Source of the DNA: Eubacterium sp. CAG:248
Lineage (GTDB): Bacteria; Bacillota; Clostridia; Lachnospirales; Lachnospiraceae
NCBI GenBank assembly: GCA_000436475.1
Contig: FR886141.1
Coordinates: 1-23,536 of the forward strand
Direction: 5' to 3'
DNA length: 23,536 nucleotides
The notes beneath the pieces are model-generated. The model was not told where the DNA came from. It ran no database searches and saw only the letters and a program-made list of their open reading frames with translations. Position 1 is the stretch's first letter; every line of letters begins with the position of its first letter. Of the stretch, positions 7,933 to 15,289 are shown piece by piece. A program made the translations under genes and the position numbers.

Positions 7933-8562
7933 ATGAAAATACTTGTGTTAGCAGATGTTGAGTCGAAATATCTGTGGGACTATTTTGAAAAAGAAAAACT
8001 TGATGGTATAGATCTTATATTATCATGTGGTGATTTGCGTGCGGAATACCTTTCATTTCTTGCTTCGTTTTCAAAAGTACCTATATTATATGTGCGTGGC
8101 AATCATGATGATAATTATGCATTTAAAGAACCAGAAGGATGTATATGCATAGAGGATAAAATATATGTGTACAAAGGAATCCGTATTATGGGACTGGGCG
8201 GTTCTATAAGATATAAAGCAGGTGCTAATCAATATACACAGAGTCAGATGAAAAGAAGGGCTGCGAGAATGTGGCCAAAGATAAAAATAAAAAAAGGAAT
8301 AGATATTCTGCTGACACATTCACCAGCGTTTGGAATAGGAGATGGTGAAGATAATCCACATAAAGGGTTTGAAGCATTTGTTGATATACTGGATAAGTAT
8401 AAACCGAAATATTTTATTCATGGTCATGTACATCTGAATTATTCCGTTGAGAATAAAAGAGAGAGAGAGTATAAAGATACAATAATAATCAATGGATATG
8501 ACAGATATGTGTTTGAGTATCCTGATAAATATATTTTGAAAGGCTCTGGTTCTGATTCATAA
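7933..8562 (+). CDS. Calcineurin-like metallophosphoesterase
   Basis: A 209-aa single-domain phosphoesterase. Motifs in order are LADVE (D8), CGDLRAEYL (D34), GNHDD (N57, H58, D59), LTHSP (H129) and HGHVHLNY (H163, H165), the metal-binding and catalytic set of the YfcE/MPP fold. The first motif is D-x-E rather than the usual D-x-H, so one metal ligand may be altered. No signal peptide is seen. The ATG at 7933 is preferred over GTG at 7924 because the family normally starts MKIL(V/I)xAD; the Shine-Dalgarno sequence is weak (TGAGTG), as for a translationally coupled second gene. It is probably co-transcribed with the BMP-fusion gene and ends at the 8618-8665 terminator. The substrate (nucleotide or phosphodiester) is unknown. 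Confidence 0.88.
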   Translation: MKILVLADVESKYLWDYFEKEKLDGIDLILSCGDLRAEYLSFLASFSKVPILYVRGNHDDNYAFKEPEGCICIEDKIYVYKGIRIMGLGGSIRYKAGANQYTQSQMKRRAARMWPKIKIKKGIDILLTHSPAFGIGDGEDNPHKGFEAFVDILDKYKPKYFIHGHVHLNYSVENKREREYKDTIIINGYDRYVFEYPDKYILKGSGSDS

Positions 8563-8580
8563 CAGTGGTTATGCATAGAG

Positions 8581-8616
8581 GTCATAAAAGAAGTTATAAA
8601 AGAAGTTATAAAAGAG
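8581..8616. repeat. Three tandem 12-bp repeats
   Basis: GTYATAAAAGAR occurs three times head to tail (8581-8592, 8593-8604, 8605-8616), and the next copy decays into the terminator stem. It lies in the 3' untranslated region of the phosphoesterase gene. It is most simply a slippage-derived minisatellite. Confidence 0.7.
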
Positions 8617-8617
8617 G

Positions 8618-8665
8618 TTATGATATATGGTACTATAATACCATATATCATAATATTTATTTTTG
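8618..8665 (+). terminator. Terminator of BMP-fusion/phosphoesterase operon
   Basis: A perfect 15-bp stem (8618-8632 with 8639-8653) closes a 6-nt loop and is followed by TATTTATTTTT. The stem is almost wholly A-T apart from one GG/CC step, but its length and U-tract support termination. Confidence 0.75.
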
Positions 8666-8740
8666 ATAGAATAATAATAATATTTTCATATGTTGATATT
8701 ATACTTGTGAAAAATGCACAAAACTTGAAAGGGGTTTAAG

Positions 8741-11416
8741 ATGAAAGCTATATTTAAAAAATCATCTAAGAGTATATGGGCATGTTTACTGGCTGTAGTT
8801 ATGGCAGTAAGCATAATAGTGCCTGTATCAGTTAAATCTGCTAAAGCAGATGTTGTAAAGCCAGAAAAAATAGAAGCAACAGGCTGGCTGGAATCAGCAT
8901 ATGTAGAATGGTCAACAGATTATAAAGCTGACAGCTATAATGCATATGTTAAAGAAAAGGATGGAGAGTATGTAAAGCTTGATGATGAACTTATCAGACA
9001 TTATAAGACTGATAAAGATTATTACAGAGCTGATGCACTTGGCCTTAAAGAGGGAACATATATTATGAAGATTGTTCCTGTAAAGGATGGAAAAGAAGTG
9101 GCTTCAAAGGCGCTTGAAACAGAAGAAATAGCAGTAGCTTCACATGATAGAAGTGGCTTCGCGTTCTCATCTGATTCTAAATATAAGACAGGTTCAGGTG
9201 CTTATAATGATGATGGAACATTAAAACAGGATGCAGTTGTACTGTATGTAACAAAAGATACTGCTAAAACTGTTACTATGACAGTAAAGACTGATACGAA
9301 TAAGACTACTAAATGTGTTGGCATCCAGACTATTATTGATGCCATTCAGAAAGGCAAGGAAACAAGACCTGTTGATATCCGTATTATAGGAACAGTGACA
9401 AAGAATGATCTTGATAAGATAAGCAGCAGTTCAGAAGGACTTCAGGTAAAGGGAAAAAATGCTTATTCTGATATGAAGCTTACAATAGAGGGTGTCGGCA
9501 GCGATGCCTGTATAAAAGACTTCGGTATTCTTGTGAGAAATGCAGCAAATGTTGAAATAAGAAATCTTTCAGTGCTTAATTTCATGGATGATGGAATATC
9601 AATAGACACAAGCAACTGTAATATATGGGTTCATAATCTTGATATATATTATGGACAGGCTGGCTCAGACAGCGACCAGAAAAAGGGTGATGGCTCTATA
9701 GATGTCAAGAAGTCACAGTACTGTACAATATCATATAATCACTTTTTTGACAGTGGAAAATGTGGACTTGTAGATGCAACACCAGCAGATTCAGGGTATT
9801 CAGATTATCTTACATATCACCACAACTGGTTTGATCATTCAGATTCACGTCATCCGCGTATAAGAAACGGACATAATATACATGTATACAACAATTACTA
9901 TGATGGTAATTCAAAGTATGGAGTAGGAGTTACATCAGGTTCATCAGCATTTGTTGAAGCTAATGTGTTTGAAAACTGCAAATATCCTATGATGTCATCA
10001 CTTCAGGGTTCAGATGCCAAGGACAAAGGCGTATTCTCGAACGAAAAAGGTGGAATGATTAAAGCATATAATAATATAATATCTGGTGCTGCCGGAGTTG
10101 TGTATGCTAATGCTGATTCATCATATGAGGCTGCCAATGCAGCAAGCTTTGATGCTTATCTTGCAGCTGAAAGAAGTGAGCAGGTTGCAGGTTCATATAA
10201 GACATTATCAGGTTCAACTACATACAGTAATTTTGATACTGATGTATCTGTTGATATGGGTGTGACTGAAGCTGATATTACAGCTGCAGCAGATGTGAAA
10301 AATAAGGTTAAATCTTTATCTGGAAGCCAGGGTGGAGGCGTTATACCATGGAATTTCACGGATGCAGATAATTCTTCATATACAATAGATGAAAAGTTAA
10401 AAGAGTCAGTTACATCTTATAAGAATACAACGCTTATCAGTGTTGGAGGAAAAGTGGACAAAACAGGACAGACTGAGGAAACAACTAAGTCAGAAGAGAG
10501 TACAACAGATTCACAGGAAACATCCAGCTCTGATGATAGAACAACAGCACAGCCAACACAGAATACAACAGCTTCTGATGTGACACAGGCTGCAACTTCA
10601 CAGACGACAACAGCGGTACGACCAACGACAGAACAGCAGTCAACTACAGTACCAACAACAGCGCAGCAGTCAACGACAGTCCAGTCAACAACGGCACAGC
10701 AGCCAACAACGGGTGCAGCTGGAAAAGTTATTGCTGTTGATTTTGAAAACGGAAGTACCGATAATACATTCTTTAATATCACAGGAAATATTGCTAAAGA
10801 TAAAGGCACTGTAACATATAAAGGTAAAACATATAATAAGTGTCTTAAGATGGAAACAAGTACTGAGATTTCATTTACTACACAGACAAATGCAAAGATA
10901 GTTATGGTGTTTAATGAAGATTTTAACGGGAAAGTAAAGCTTGATGGCAGTAAATGTGCTGTAAAGAATGGAATAATTGAGATGACTGTAAATGCGGGAA
11001 CTCATAAGATTACAAAGGGCGATAAAGCGAATCTGTATTATCTTGCATATGAACAAGATAACAGCCAGCAGACTACAAAGGATAATGAACAGGCAACAAC
11101 AGTAACGCAGCCAGCAACTAATGAACAAGCAACAACAGTTACAGAGCCAGTAACTAACGAACAGGCAACAACAGTTACAGAGCCAGCAACTAACGAACAG
11201 ACAACAACAGTTACACAGTCTGCGACTAAAGAAGATGAGACCAGTTTCTCTGGTAATGATTCAGCATCATCAGAAAATTCAAGTGCAGTACAGAGTGAAG
11301 GTGAGTCAGTGCAGACATCTGATAACACAGTGATATGGTTTTATGCTGTGATAGCAGTTGCAATGGCTTTAGTTGCATCTGCATATGTATTTTTTGATAA
11401 AAAGCGTAAAGCATAA
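8741..11416 (+). CDS. Secreted, membrane-anchored family 1 pectate lyase
   Basis: Predicted extracellular PL1 enzyme that cleaves polygalacturonate by beta-elimination, 891 aa. A Sec signal peptide (lysines, then a hydrophobic core about 12-30, cleavage likely after SAKA) is followed by a fibronectin III-like domain (about 37-130). The pectate lyase beta-helix spans about 190-510: DDGISID, a calcium-binding KKGDGSIDVKK near 312-322, and catalytic-region RHPRIRNG near 370-377. Then come a Thr/Gln/Ser-rich linker (about 575-660), a jelly-roll-like module that may bind pectin (about 662-770), a second linker with exact 12-residue repeats (783-830), and a C-terminal transmembrane helix (about 864-884) ending DKKRKA. 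No LPXTG motif precedes the helix, so anchoring is in the membrane rather than by sortase. AAAGGGG upstream is the ribosome binding site. Monocistronic. Confidence 0.93.
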   Translation: MKAIFKKSSKSIWACLLAVVMAVSIIVPVSVKSAKADVVKPEKIEATGWLESAYVEWSTDYKADSYNAYVKEKDGEYVKLDDELIRHYKTDKDYYRADALGLKEGTYIMKIVPVKDGKEVASKALETEEIAVASHDRSGFAFSSDSKYKTGSGAYNDDGTLKQDAVVLYVTKDTAKTVTMTVKTDTNKTTKCVGIQTIIDAIQKGKETRPVDIRIIGTVTKNDLDKISSSSEGLQVKGKNAYSDMKLTIEGVGSDACIKDFGILVRNAANVEIRNLSVLNFMDDGISIDTSNCNIWVHNLDIYYGQAGSDSDQKKGDGSIDVKKSQYCTISYNHFFDSGKCGLVDATPADSGYSDYLTYHHNWFDHSDSRHPRIRNGHNIHVYNNYYDGNSKYGVGVTSGSSAFVEANVFENCKYPMMSSLQGSDAKDKGVFSNEKGGMIKAYNNIISGAAGVVYANADSSYEAANAASFDAYLAAERSEQVAGSYKTLSGSTTYSNFDTDVSVDMGVTEADITAAADVKNKVKSLSGSQGGGVIPWNFTDADNSSYTIDEKLKESVTSYKNTTLISVGGKVDKTGQTEETTKSEESTTDSQETSSSDDRTTAQPTQNTTASDVTQAATSQTTTAVRPTTEQQSTTVPTTAQQSTTVQSTTAQQPTTGAAGKVIAVDFENGSTDNTFFNITGNIAKDKGTVTYKGKTYNKCLKMETSTEISFTTQTNAKIVMVFNEDFNGKVKLDGSKCAVKNGIIEMTVNAGTHKITKGDKANLYYLAYEQDNSQQTTKDNEQATTVTQPATNEQATTVTEPVTNEQATTVTEPATNEQTTTVTQSATKEDETSFSGNDSASSENSSAVQSEGESVQTSDNTVIWFYAVIAVAMALVASAYVFFDKKRKA
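11087..11230 (+). repeat. Four in-frame 36-bp repeats in pectate lyase linker
   Basis: Four contiguous 36-bp units (11087, 11123, 11159, 11195) encode EQ(A/T)TTVT(E/Q)(P/S)(A/V)T(N/K) with few base changes. They form the Thr-rich stalk before the membrane anchor. The high identity between units suggests recent duplication and probable length variation among strains. Confidence 0.9.
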
Positions 11417-11441
11417 TTCATTATTTTTAAGATAAAAATGT

Positions 11442-11485
11442 AAAAGAACAGTACATGTAGAAATATGTGTGCTGTTCTTTTGCAC
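11442..11485 (+). terminator. Terminator of pectate lyase gene
   Basis: AAAAGAACAG (11442-11451) pairs with CTGTTCTTTT (11472-11481); three further inner pairs, including one G-T wobble, extend the stem to 13 bp. The T-rich right arm supplies the U-tract. Confidence 0.8.
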
Positions 11486-11522
11486 AATTTAGTATAATAT
11501 ATAGAAAAGTAGTGAAAAGTGC

Positions 11523-11551
11523 TTGCAATATATAATTATGTGTGATAGTAT
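11523..11551 (+). promoter_or_regulatory. asd promoter
   Basis: TTGCAA (11523-11528) and TAGTAT (11546-11551) lie 17 bp apart. The predicted start near 11558 gives a leader of about 137 nt before asd. Confidence 0.5.
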
Positions 11552-11553
11552 GT

Positions 11554-11567
11554 TCAAAGCGCTGAAA
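11554..11567 (+). promoter_or_regulatory. cre-like box at asd transcription start
   Basis: TCAAAGCGCTGAAA agrees with 12 of 14 positions of the CcpA cre consensus TGWNANCGNTNWCA and covers the predicted +1. It is a candidate only; no other cre-like box was confirmed in this window. Confidence 0.3.
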
Positions 11568-11611
11568 AACAAATGTACGTCACAGAAAGACAAAAAGCGG
11601 TATTTGTTTTT
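11565..11611 (+). promoter_or_regulatory. Possible attenuator-like hairpin in asd leader
   Basis: AAAAACAAAT (11565-11574) pairs perfectly with ATTTGTTTTT (11602-11611) across a 27-nt loop, so the right arm doubles as a U-tract. The stem is weak, with one G-C pair. I see no lysine riboswitch or T-box signature in 11558-11694. Confidence 0.25.
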
Positions 11612-11694
11612 AGAAAAAATTAAGAAAAATAAAATGTAAGGTGTAAATGTATATTTTACATAAGATGTGATAAGCGTAAGAATGGAGGATTATA

Positions 11695-12783
11695 ATGAGC
11701 GAGAAGTTAAAGGTTGGTATTCTTGGTGGTACAGGTATGGTAGGTCAGAGATTTATTACTTTACTTGAAAACCATCCATGGTTTGATGTTGTGTTAGTAG
11801 CTGCAAGCGGCCGTTCAGCAGGCAGACTTTATGAGGAAGCTGTAGAAGGACGTTGGAAGATGCAGACTCCAATGCCAGAGTTCGTTAAGAAAATGTCTGT
11901 TTACGATATGGATAAGGATTTTGATGAAATAGTATCAAAGGTTGATTTCGTATTCTGTGCTGTAAACATGCCAAAGAATGAAATTAAGGCGTTAGAGGAA
12001 AGATATGCCAAAGCAGAGGTTCCAGTAGTATCTAACAATAGTGCTAACCGTTGGACACCAGATGTTCCTATGATTCTTCCAGAGGTTAATCCAGAGCATA
12101 CTAAGGTTATAGAAGCACAGAAGAAGAGACTTGGAACAACAAGAGGATTCATAGCTGTTAAGCCTAACTGTTCTATTCAGAGTTATGCACCAGCTCTTGC
12201 AGCTCTTAAGGAGTTTGAACCAAAGCTTGTTGTTGCTACAACATATCAGGCTATTTCAGGTGCTGGTAAGACATTTGAACAGTGGCCAGAAATGGTTGAA
12301 AACATTATCCCTTATATTGGCGGTGAAGAAGAAAAGTCTGAAAAGGAACCACTTAGAATTCTTGGTACAGTAGAGAATGGAGAGATAGTTCCAGCTACAG
12401 AGCCAGTTATAACATGCCAGTGCTTAAGAGTACCTGTTCTTGATGGACATACAGCAGCTGTATTTGTTAACTTTGGCAAGAAGCCTACAAAGGAACAGAT
12501 TATAGAGAAGTGGAGAAGCTTCAGGGGAGTACCTCAGGAATTAAATCTTCCATCTGCACCAAAGCAGTTCATCCAGTATCTTGAAGAGGATGACCGTCCA
12601 CAGGTTAAGCTTGATGTTAACTATGAGCATGGTATGGGTGTTTCACTTGGAAGATTAAGAGAAGACAGCGTATTTGATTATAAGTTTGTCGGACTTTCAC
12701 ATAACACATTAAGAGGAGCAGCAGGTGGAGCAGTTCTTTGTGCAGAGCTTCTTAAGGCACAGGGATATATAACAGCAAAGTAA
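11695..12783 (+). CDS. asd: Aspartate-semialdehyde dehydrogenase
   Basis: Converts aspartyl-4-phosphate and NADPH to aspartate semialdehyde, the branch point to lysine/diaminopimelate, threonine and methionine. At 362 aa it has the N-terminal dinucleotide motif GILGGTGMVGQRF, the catalytic KPNC-SIQ with Cys159, ISGAGKTFEQWPEM, and the substrate-site DGHTAAV with His252. GRSAGRLYEEAV and the overall length point to the archaeal/fungal-like branch of the family rather than the E. coli type, as is common in Clostridia. TGGAGG lies 6 nt before the ATG. It stands alone, with its own promoter and terminator and no neighbouring lysine-pathway genes. Codon choice looks like that of a well-expressed gene. 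Confidence 0.95.
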   Translation: MSEKLKVGILGGTGMVGQRFITLLENHPWFDVVLVAASGRSAGRLYEEAVEGRWKMQTPMPEFVKKMSVYDMDKDFDEIVSKVDFVFCAVNMPKNEIKALEERYAKAEVPVVSNNSANRWTPDVPMILPEVNPEHTKVIEAQKKRLGTTRGFIAVKPNCSIQSYAPALAALKEFEPKLVVATTYQAISGAGKTFEQWPEMVENIIPYIGGEEEKSEKEPLRILGTVENGEIVPATEPVITCQCLRVPVLDGHTAAVFVNFGKKPTKEQIIEKWRSFRGVPQELNLPSAPKQFIQYLEEDDRPQVKLDVNYEHGMGVSLGRLREDSVFDYKFVGLSHNTLRGAAGGAVLCAELLKAQGYITAK

Positions 12784-12837
12784 TGTGACAGCTTGGATAT
12801 ATCAGCAGGTCGTTAGATTAACGTTGACCTCACATTA
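12781..12837 (+). other. Structured 3' region of asd mRNA
   Basis: TAATGTGA (12781-12788), which includes the asd stop codon, is complementary to TCACATTA (12830-12837). Between them CGTTA/TAACG (12811-12815 with 12819-12823) forms a tight 3-nt-loop hairpin extended by AGGT/ACCT, and GCT/AGC forms a small second arm. The result resembles a multi-branched fold placed just before the intrinsic terminator. Confidence 0.4.
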
Positions 12838-12845
12838 AATAAAGG

Positions 12846-12893
12846 AAAGCAGCAGTGCGTACATCAAAAGATGACGGCGTTGCTGCTTTTTGT
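12846..12893 (+). terminator. asd terminator
   Basis: AAAGCAGCA (12846-12854) pairs with TGCTGCTTT (12881-12889), with an inner CATC-AAAA-GATG hairpin, and is followed by TTTTTG. Confidence 0.85.
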
Positions 12894-12912
12894 GTGTTAG
12901 AGCATTTTACTT

Positions 12913-12957
12913 TTTGCATTTTTTGCATTTACATTTGGATTTATATTCTTTGCATTT
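12913..12957 (+). repeat. TTTGCATTT repeats upstream of topB
   Basis: Three copies of the 9-mer TTTGCATTT occur at 12913-12921, 12922-12930 and 12949-12957. The first two are contiguous and the third overlaps the -35 box of the topB promoter. Confidence 0.6.
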
Positions 12958-12978
12958 TACTATGATATAATTTATAAT
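12950..12978 (+). promoter_or_regulatory. topB sigma-A promoter
   Basis: TTGCAT (12950-12955), 17 bp, then a perfect TATAAT (12973-12978). The predicted leader is about 60 nt. Confidence 0.7.
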
Positions 12979-13046
12979 ATAAAGATATGACAAATTATGA
13001 TATATAAAAACATGTATATTATAATGACAGATTGGAGAATGATTGT

Positions 13047-15083
13047 ATGGGAAAATCCGTATATATAGCGGAAAAGCCAAGTGTTGCGCAGGAGTTTGCA
13101 AAAGCACTTCATGTAAATTTTAAAAGAAAAGATGGATATCTGGAAGCTGATGAGCATATTGTAACATGGTGTGTAGGTCATCTTATAACTATGAGTTATC
13201 CTGAGGCATATGATGAGAATCTAAAAAAGTGGCGGTTTGATACGTTGCCATTTATTCCGGGACAGTTTAAATATGAAGTTATACCAGCTGTAAAAAAACA
13301 GTTTGATATAGTGAAAAATATACTTAACAGGGATGATGTTGAAACAATATATGTATGTACCGATTCGGGACGTGAGGGAGAATATATATATAGACTTGTA
13401 AGGCAGGAGGCTCATGTTACTGGTAAGAACGAAAGAAGAGTATGGATAGATTCACAGACTGAGGAAGAGATACTTAAAGGCATAAAGAATGCAAAGGATA
13501 TATCAGAGTATGATAACCTGAGTTCAGCTGCGTATCTTAGAGCTAAAGAAGATTATCTTATGGGTATTAATTTTTCAAGAGTTCTTACATTAAAATACGG
13601 AAGAAATATAGCTAATTATCTTCATGAGGACAGAGCTGTAGTTTCTGTCGGAAGAGTTATGACGTGTGTTCTTGGAATGGTTGTAAGAAGAGAAAGAGAA
13701 ATACGAAGCTTTGTTAAAACACCATTTTTTAAGGTTATTGGAGGTGCATCGATTAACGATAAAACATTTGATGTTGAATGGAGAGTGTGTGAGCAGAGCA
13801 GATATTATGGAACGCCTTATCTGTATAAGGATAATGGCTTTAAGGAAAGAGAAAAGGCTGAAGAGCTTGTAAAAATATTATCAGATCCGCTCCCGGATTG
13901 TGGAATTGTAAAGCAGGTTGAAAGAAAGAAGGAAACAAAAAATCCTCCATTATTATATAATCTTGCTGAAATACAGAATGAATGTAGTAAGCTGTTTAAG
14001 ATAAGTCCGGATCAGACACTTAACATCATACAGGAATTATATGAAAAAAAACTTGTTACGTATCCGAGAACAGATGCAAGAGTATTATCAAGTGCAGTAT
14101 GTAAAGAAATATATAAAAATATAGGCGGGCTAAGGAGTTATGTGCATGTTAAGGATATAGCTTTAGAGGTTATGGAAAATAAGCTTTATGATGGTATAGA
14201 AAAAACAAGATATTGTAACGATAAAGCTATAACAGATCATTATGCTATTATTCCAACCGGACAGGGACTTAACAATCTGGCTGCTTTATCAGTTACTGCA
14301 CAGCGGACTTATGAGATAATAGTAAGGAGATTCTTAAGTATATTTTATCCGGCAGCGGTGTATCAGAAAGTAAGCATAACCACATCAGTAAAGAATGAAG
14401 ATATGTATGCAACATTTAAGGTGCTTGTAAACGAAGGTTATCTGAAAGTTACGAATAATTCATTTGCTAAAAATAAAAATATACAACTGGCAGATTCAAA
14501 GGATAAGACAGGAAAAGTGGAAGATGTTACTGATAATTCATCAGATAAGACAGATGCAGAATTGCTTGAAAGTCTTAAGCTGTTAAAAAAAGGTTCAGAG
14601 ATAACATTTACAGGGTTTGATATAAAAGAGGGAGAAACTTCTCCACCTAAAAGATATAATTCCGGTTCGATTATTCTTGCAATGGAGAATGCAGGACAGC
14701 TCATAGAAGATGAGGAGCTAAGGGCGCAGATTAAGGGAAGCGGAATAGGAACAAGTGCAACAAGGGCAGAAATATTAAAAAAGCTTAATGTTAATAAATA
14801 CATATTTATTAATTCAAAAACACAGATAATTACACCAACACTTCTTGGCGAAATTATATATGATGTAGTTGATAATTCAATCAGGCAGCTGCTAAATCCT
14901 GAGCTTACGGCAAGCTGGGAGAAAGGACTCACATACGTAGCAGAGGGAAGTATAACTTCTGATGAATATATGCAGAAGCTGTCAGGTTTTGTGACAAGAA
15001 GAACTGTTGCTGTGAAAGGACTTAACAACCAGGCACAGCTTATAACATTATTTAATGCTTCAGCCAGAAATTACAAGAGATGA
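13047..15083 (+). CDS. topB: DNA topoisomerase III (type IA)
   Basis: ATP-independent enzyme that nicks one strand and passes another, decatenating replication and recombination intermediates. From ATG 13047 it is 678 aa; GGAGA at 13034-13038 is the ribosome binding site, and the in-frame TTG at 13032 is rejected. The Toprim domain opens VYIAEKPSVAQEFAKAL and contains TDSGREGE near 105-112; the second acidic residue of the usual D-x-D is Gly, which I believe occurs in other TopB-type proteins. The catalytic tyrosine is Tyr339 in TYPRTD, and SGIGTSATRAEIL follows. There are no C-terminal zinc-finger cysteines. A low-complexity insert (about 475-515, KDKTGKVEDVTDNSSDKTDA) interrupts the C-terminal part. 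No plasmid or conjugation genes are near, so it looks chromosomal. Confidence 0.93.
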   Translation: MGKSVYIAEKPSVAQEFAKALHVNFKRKDGYLEADEHIVTWCVGHLITMSYPEAYDENLKKWRFDTLPFIPGQFKYEVIPAVKKQFDIVKNILNRDDVETIYVCTDSGREGEYIYRLVRQEAHVTGKNERRVWIDSQTEEEILKGIKNAKDISEYDNLSSAAYLRAKEDYLMGINFSRVLTLKYGRNIANYLHEDRAVVSVGRVMTCVLGMVVRREREIRSFVKTPFFKVIGGASINDKTFDVEWRVCEQSRYYGTPYLYKDNGFKEREKAEELVKILSDPLPDCGIVKQVERKKETKNPPLLYNLAEIQNECSKLFKISPDQTLNIIQELYEKKLVTYPRTDARVLSSAVCKEIYKNIGGLRSYVHVKDIALEVMENKLYDGIEKTRYCNDKAITDHYAIIPTGQGLNNLAALSVTAQRTYEIIVRRFLSIFYPAAVYQKVSITTSVKNEDMYATFKVLVNEGYLKVTNNSFAKNKNIQLADSKDKTGKVEDVTDNSSDKTDAELLESLKLLKKGSEITFTGFDIKEGETSPPKRYNSGSIILAMENAGQLIEDEELRAQIKGSGIGTSATRAEILKKLNVNKYIFINSKTQIITPTLLGEIIYDVVDNSIRQLLNPELTASWEKGLTYVAEGSITSDEYMQKLSGFVTRRTVAVKGLNNQAQLITLFNASARNYKR

Positions 15084-15289
15084 TATATGTCATTGTTTAT
15101 AATGGGCTTTGGTAAAATAAGTTGAGATTAATATTGCCCATAAGGGGCTGAGTCGTGTATAATGCAGGGAAGACATATAATTTAATATATAACTTAATAT
15201 TAAATAGTCTGATTGTATAATGCAGATGTTGATATATACATACTGGTGATATAATGGGCTTATAAAGAAGAATAATATGGAGGATTGTT
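15084..15289. other. topB-glmS intergenic region
   Basis: No convincing terminator follows topB. The segment GCCCAT (15136-15141) can pair with ATGGGC upstream (15102-15107), while GCCC alone can pair with GGGC downstream (15145-15148), two mutually exclusive small hairpins. A possible early promoter is TTGCCC (15134-15139), 18 bp, TATAAT (15158-15163). I find no glmS ribozyme core. Confidence 0.4.
15229..15255 (+). promoter_or_regulatory. glmS promoter (extended -10)
   Basis: TGATATAAT (15247-15255) is an extended -10 element with perfect TATAAT at 15250-15255. TTGATA at 15229-15234 could serve as -35 with a short 15-bp spacer. The leader would be only about 28 nt, too short for a glmS ribozyme. 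Confidence 0.5.

Noticed and set aside
8581..8616. 12-bp tandem repeats as iterons or an origin
   Set aside because: Only three copies, in a 3' untranslated region, without replication genes nearby.
8705..8721. CRP-like or cre-like site before the pectate lyase
   Set aside because: TTGTG-N7-CACAA is only a 5-bp inverted repeat and fits neither consensus well.
11087..11230. 36-bp repeats as a CRISPR array
   Set aside because: The units are contiguous with no spacers and lie in frame inside a coding region.
10417..11328. Minus-strand open frames opposite the pectate lyase linkers
   Set aside because: The Val/Ser/Cys-rich translations are complements of Thr-rich repeats (ACA/GTT), with no ribosome binding sites.
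11558..11694. Lysine riboswitch before asd
   Set aside because: The leader is too short and AT-rich and lacks recognisable L-box conserved blocks.
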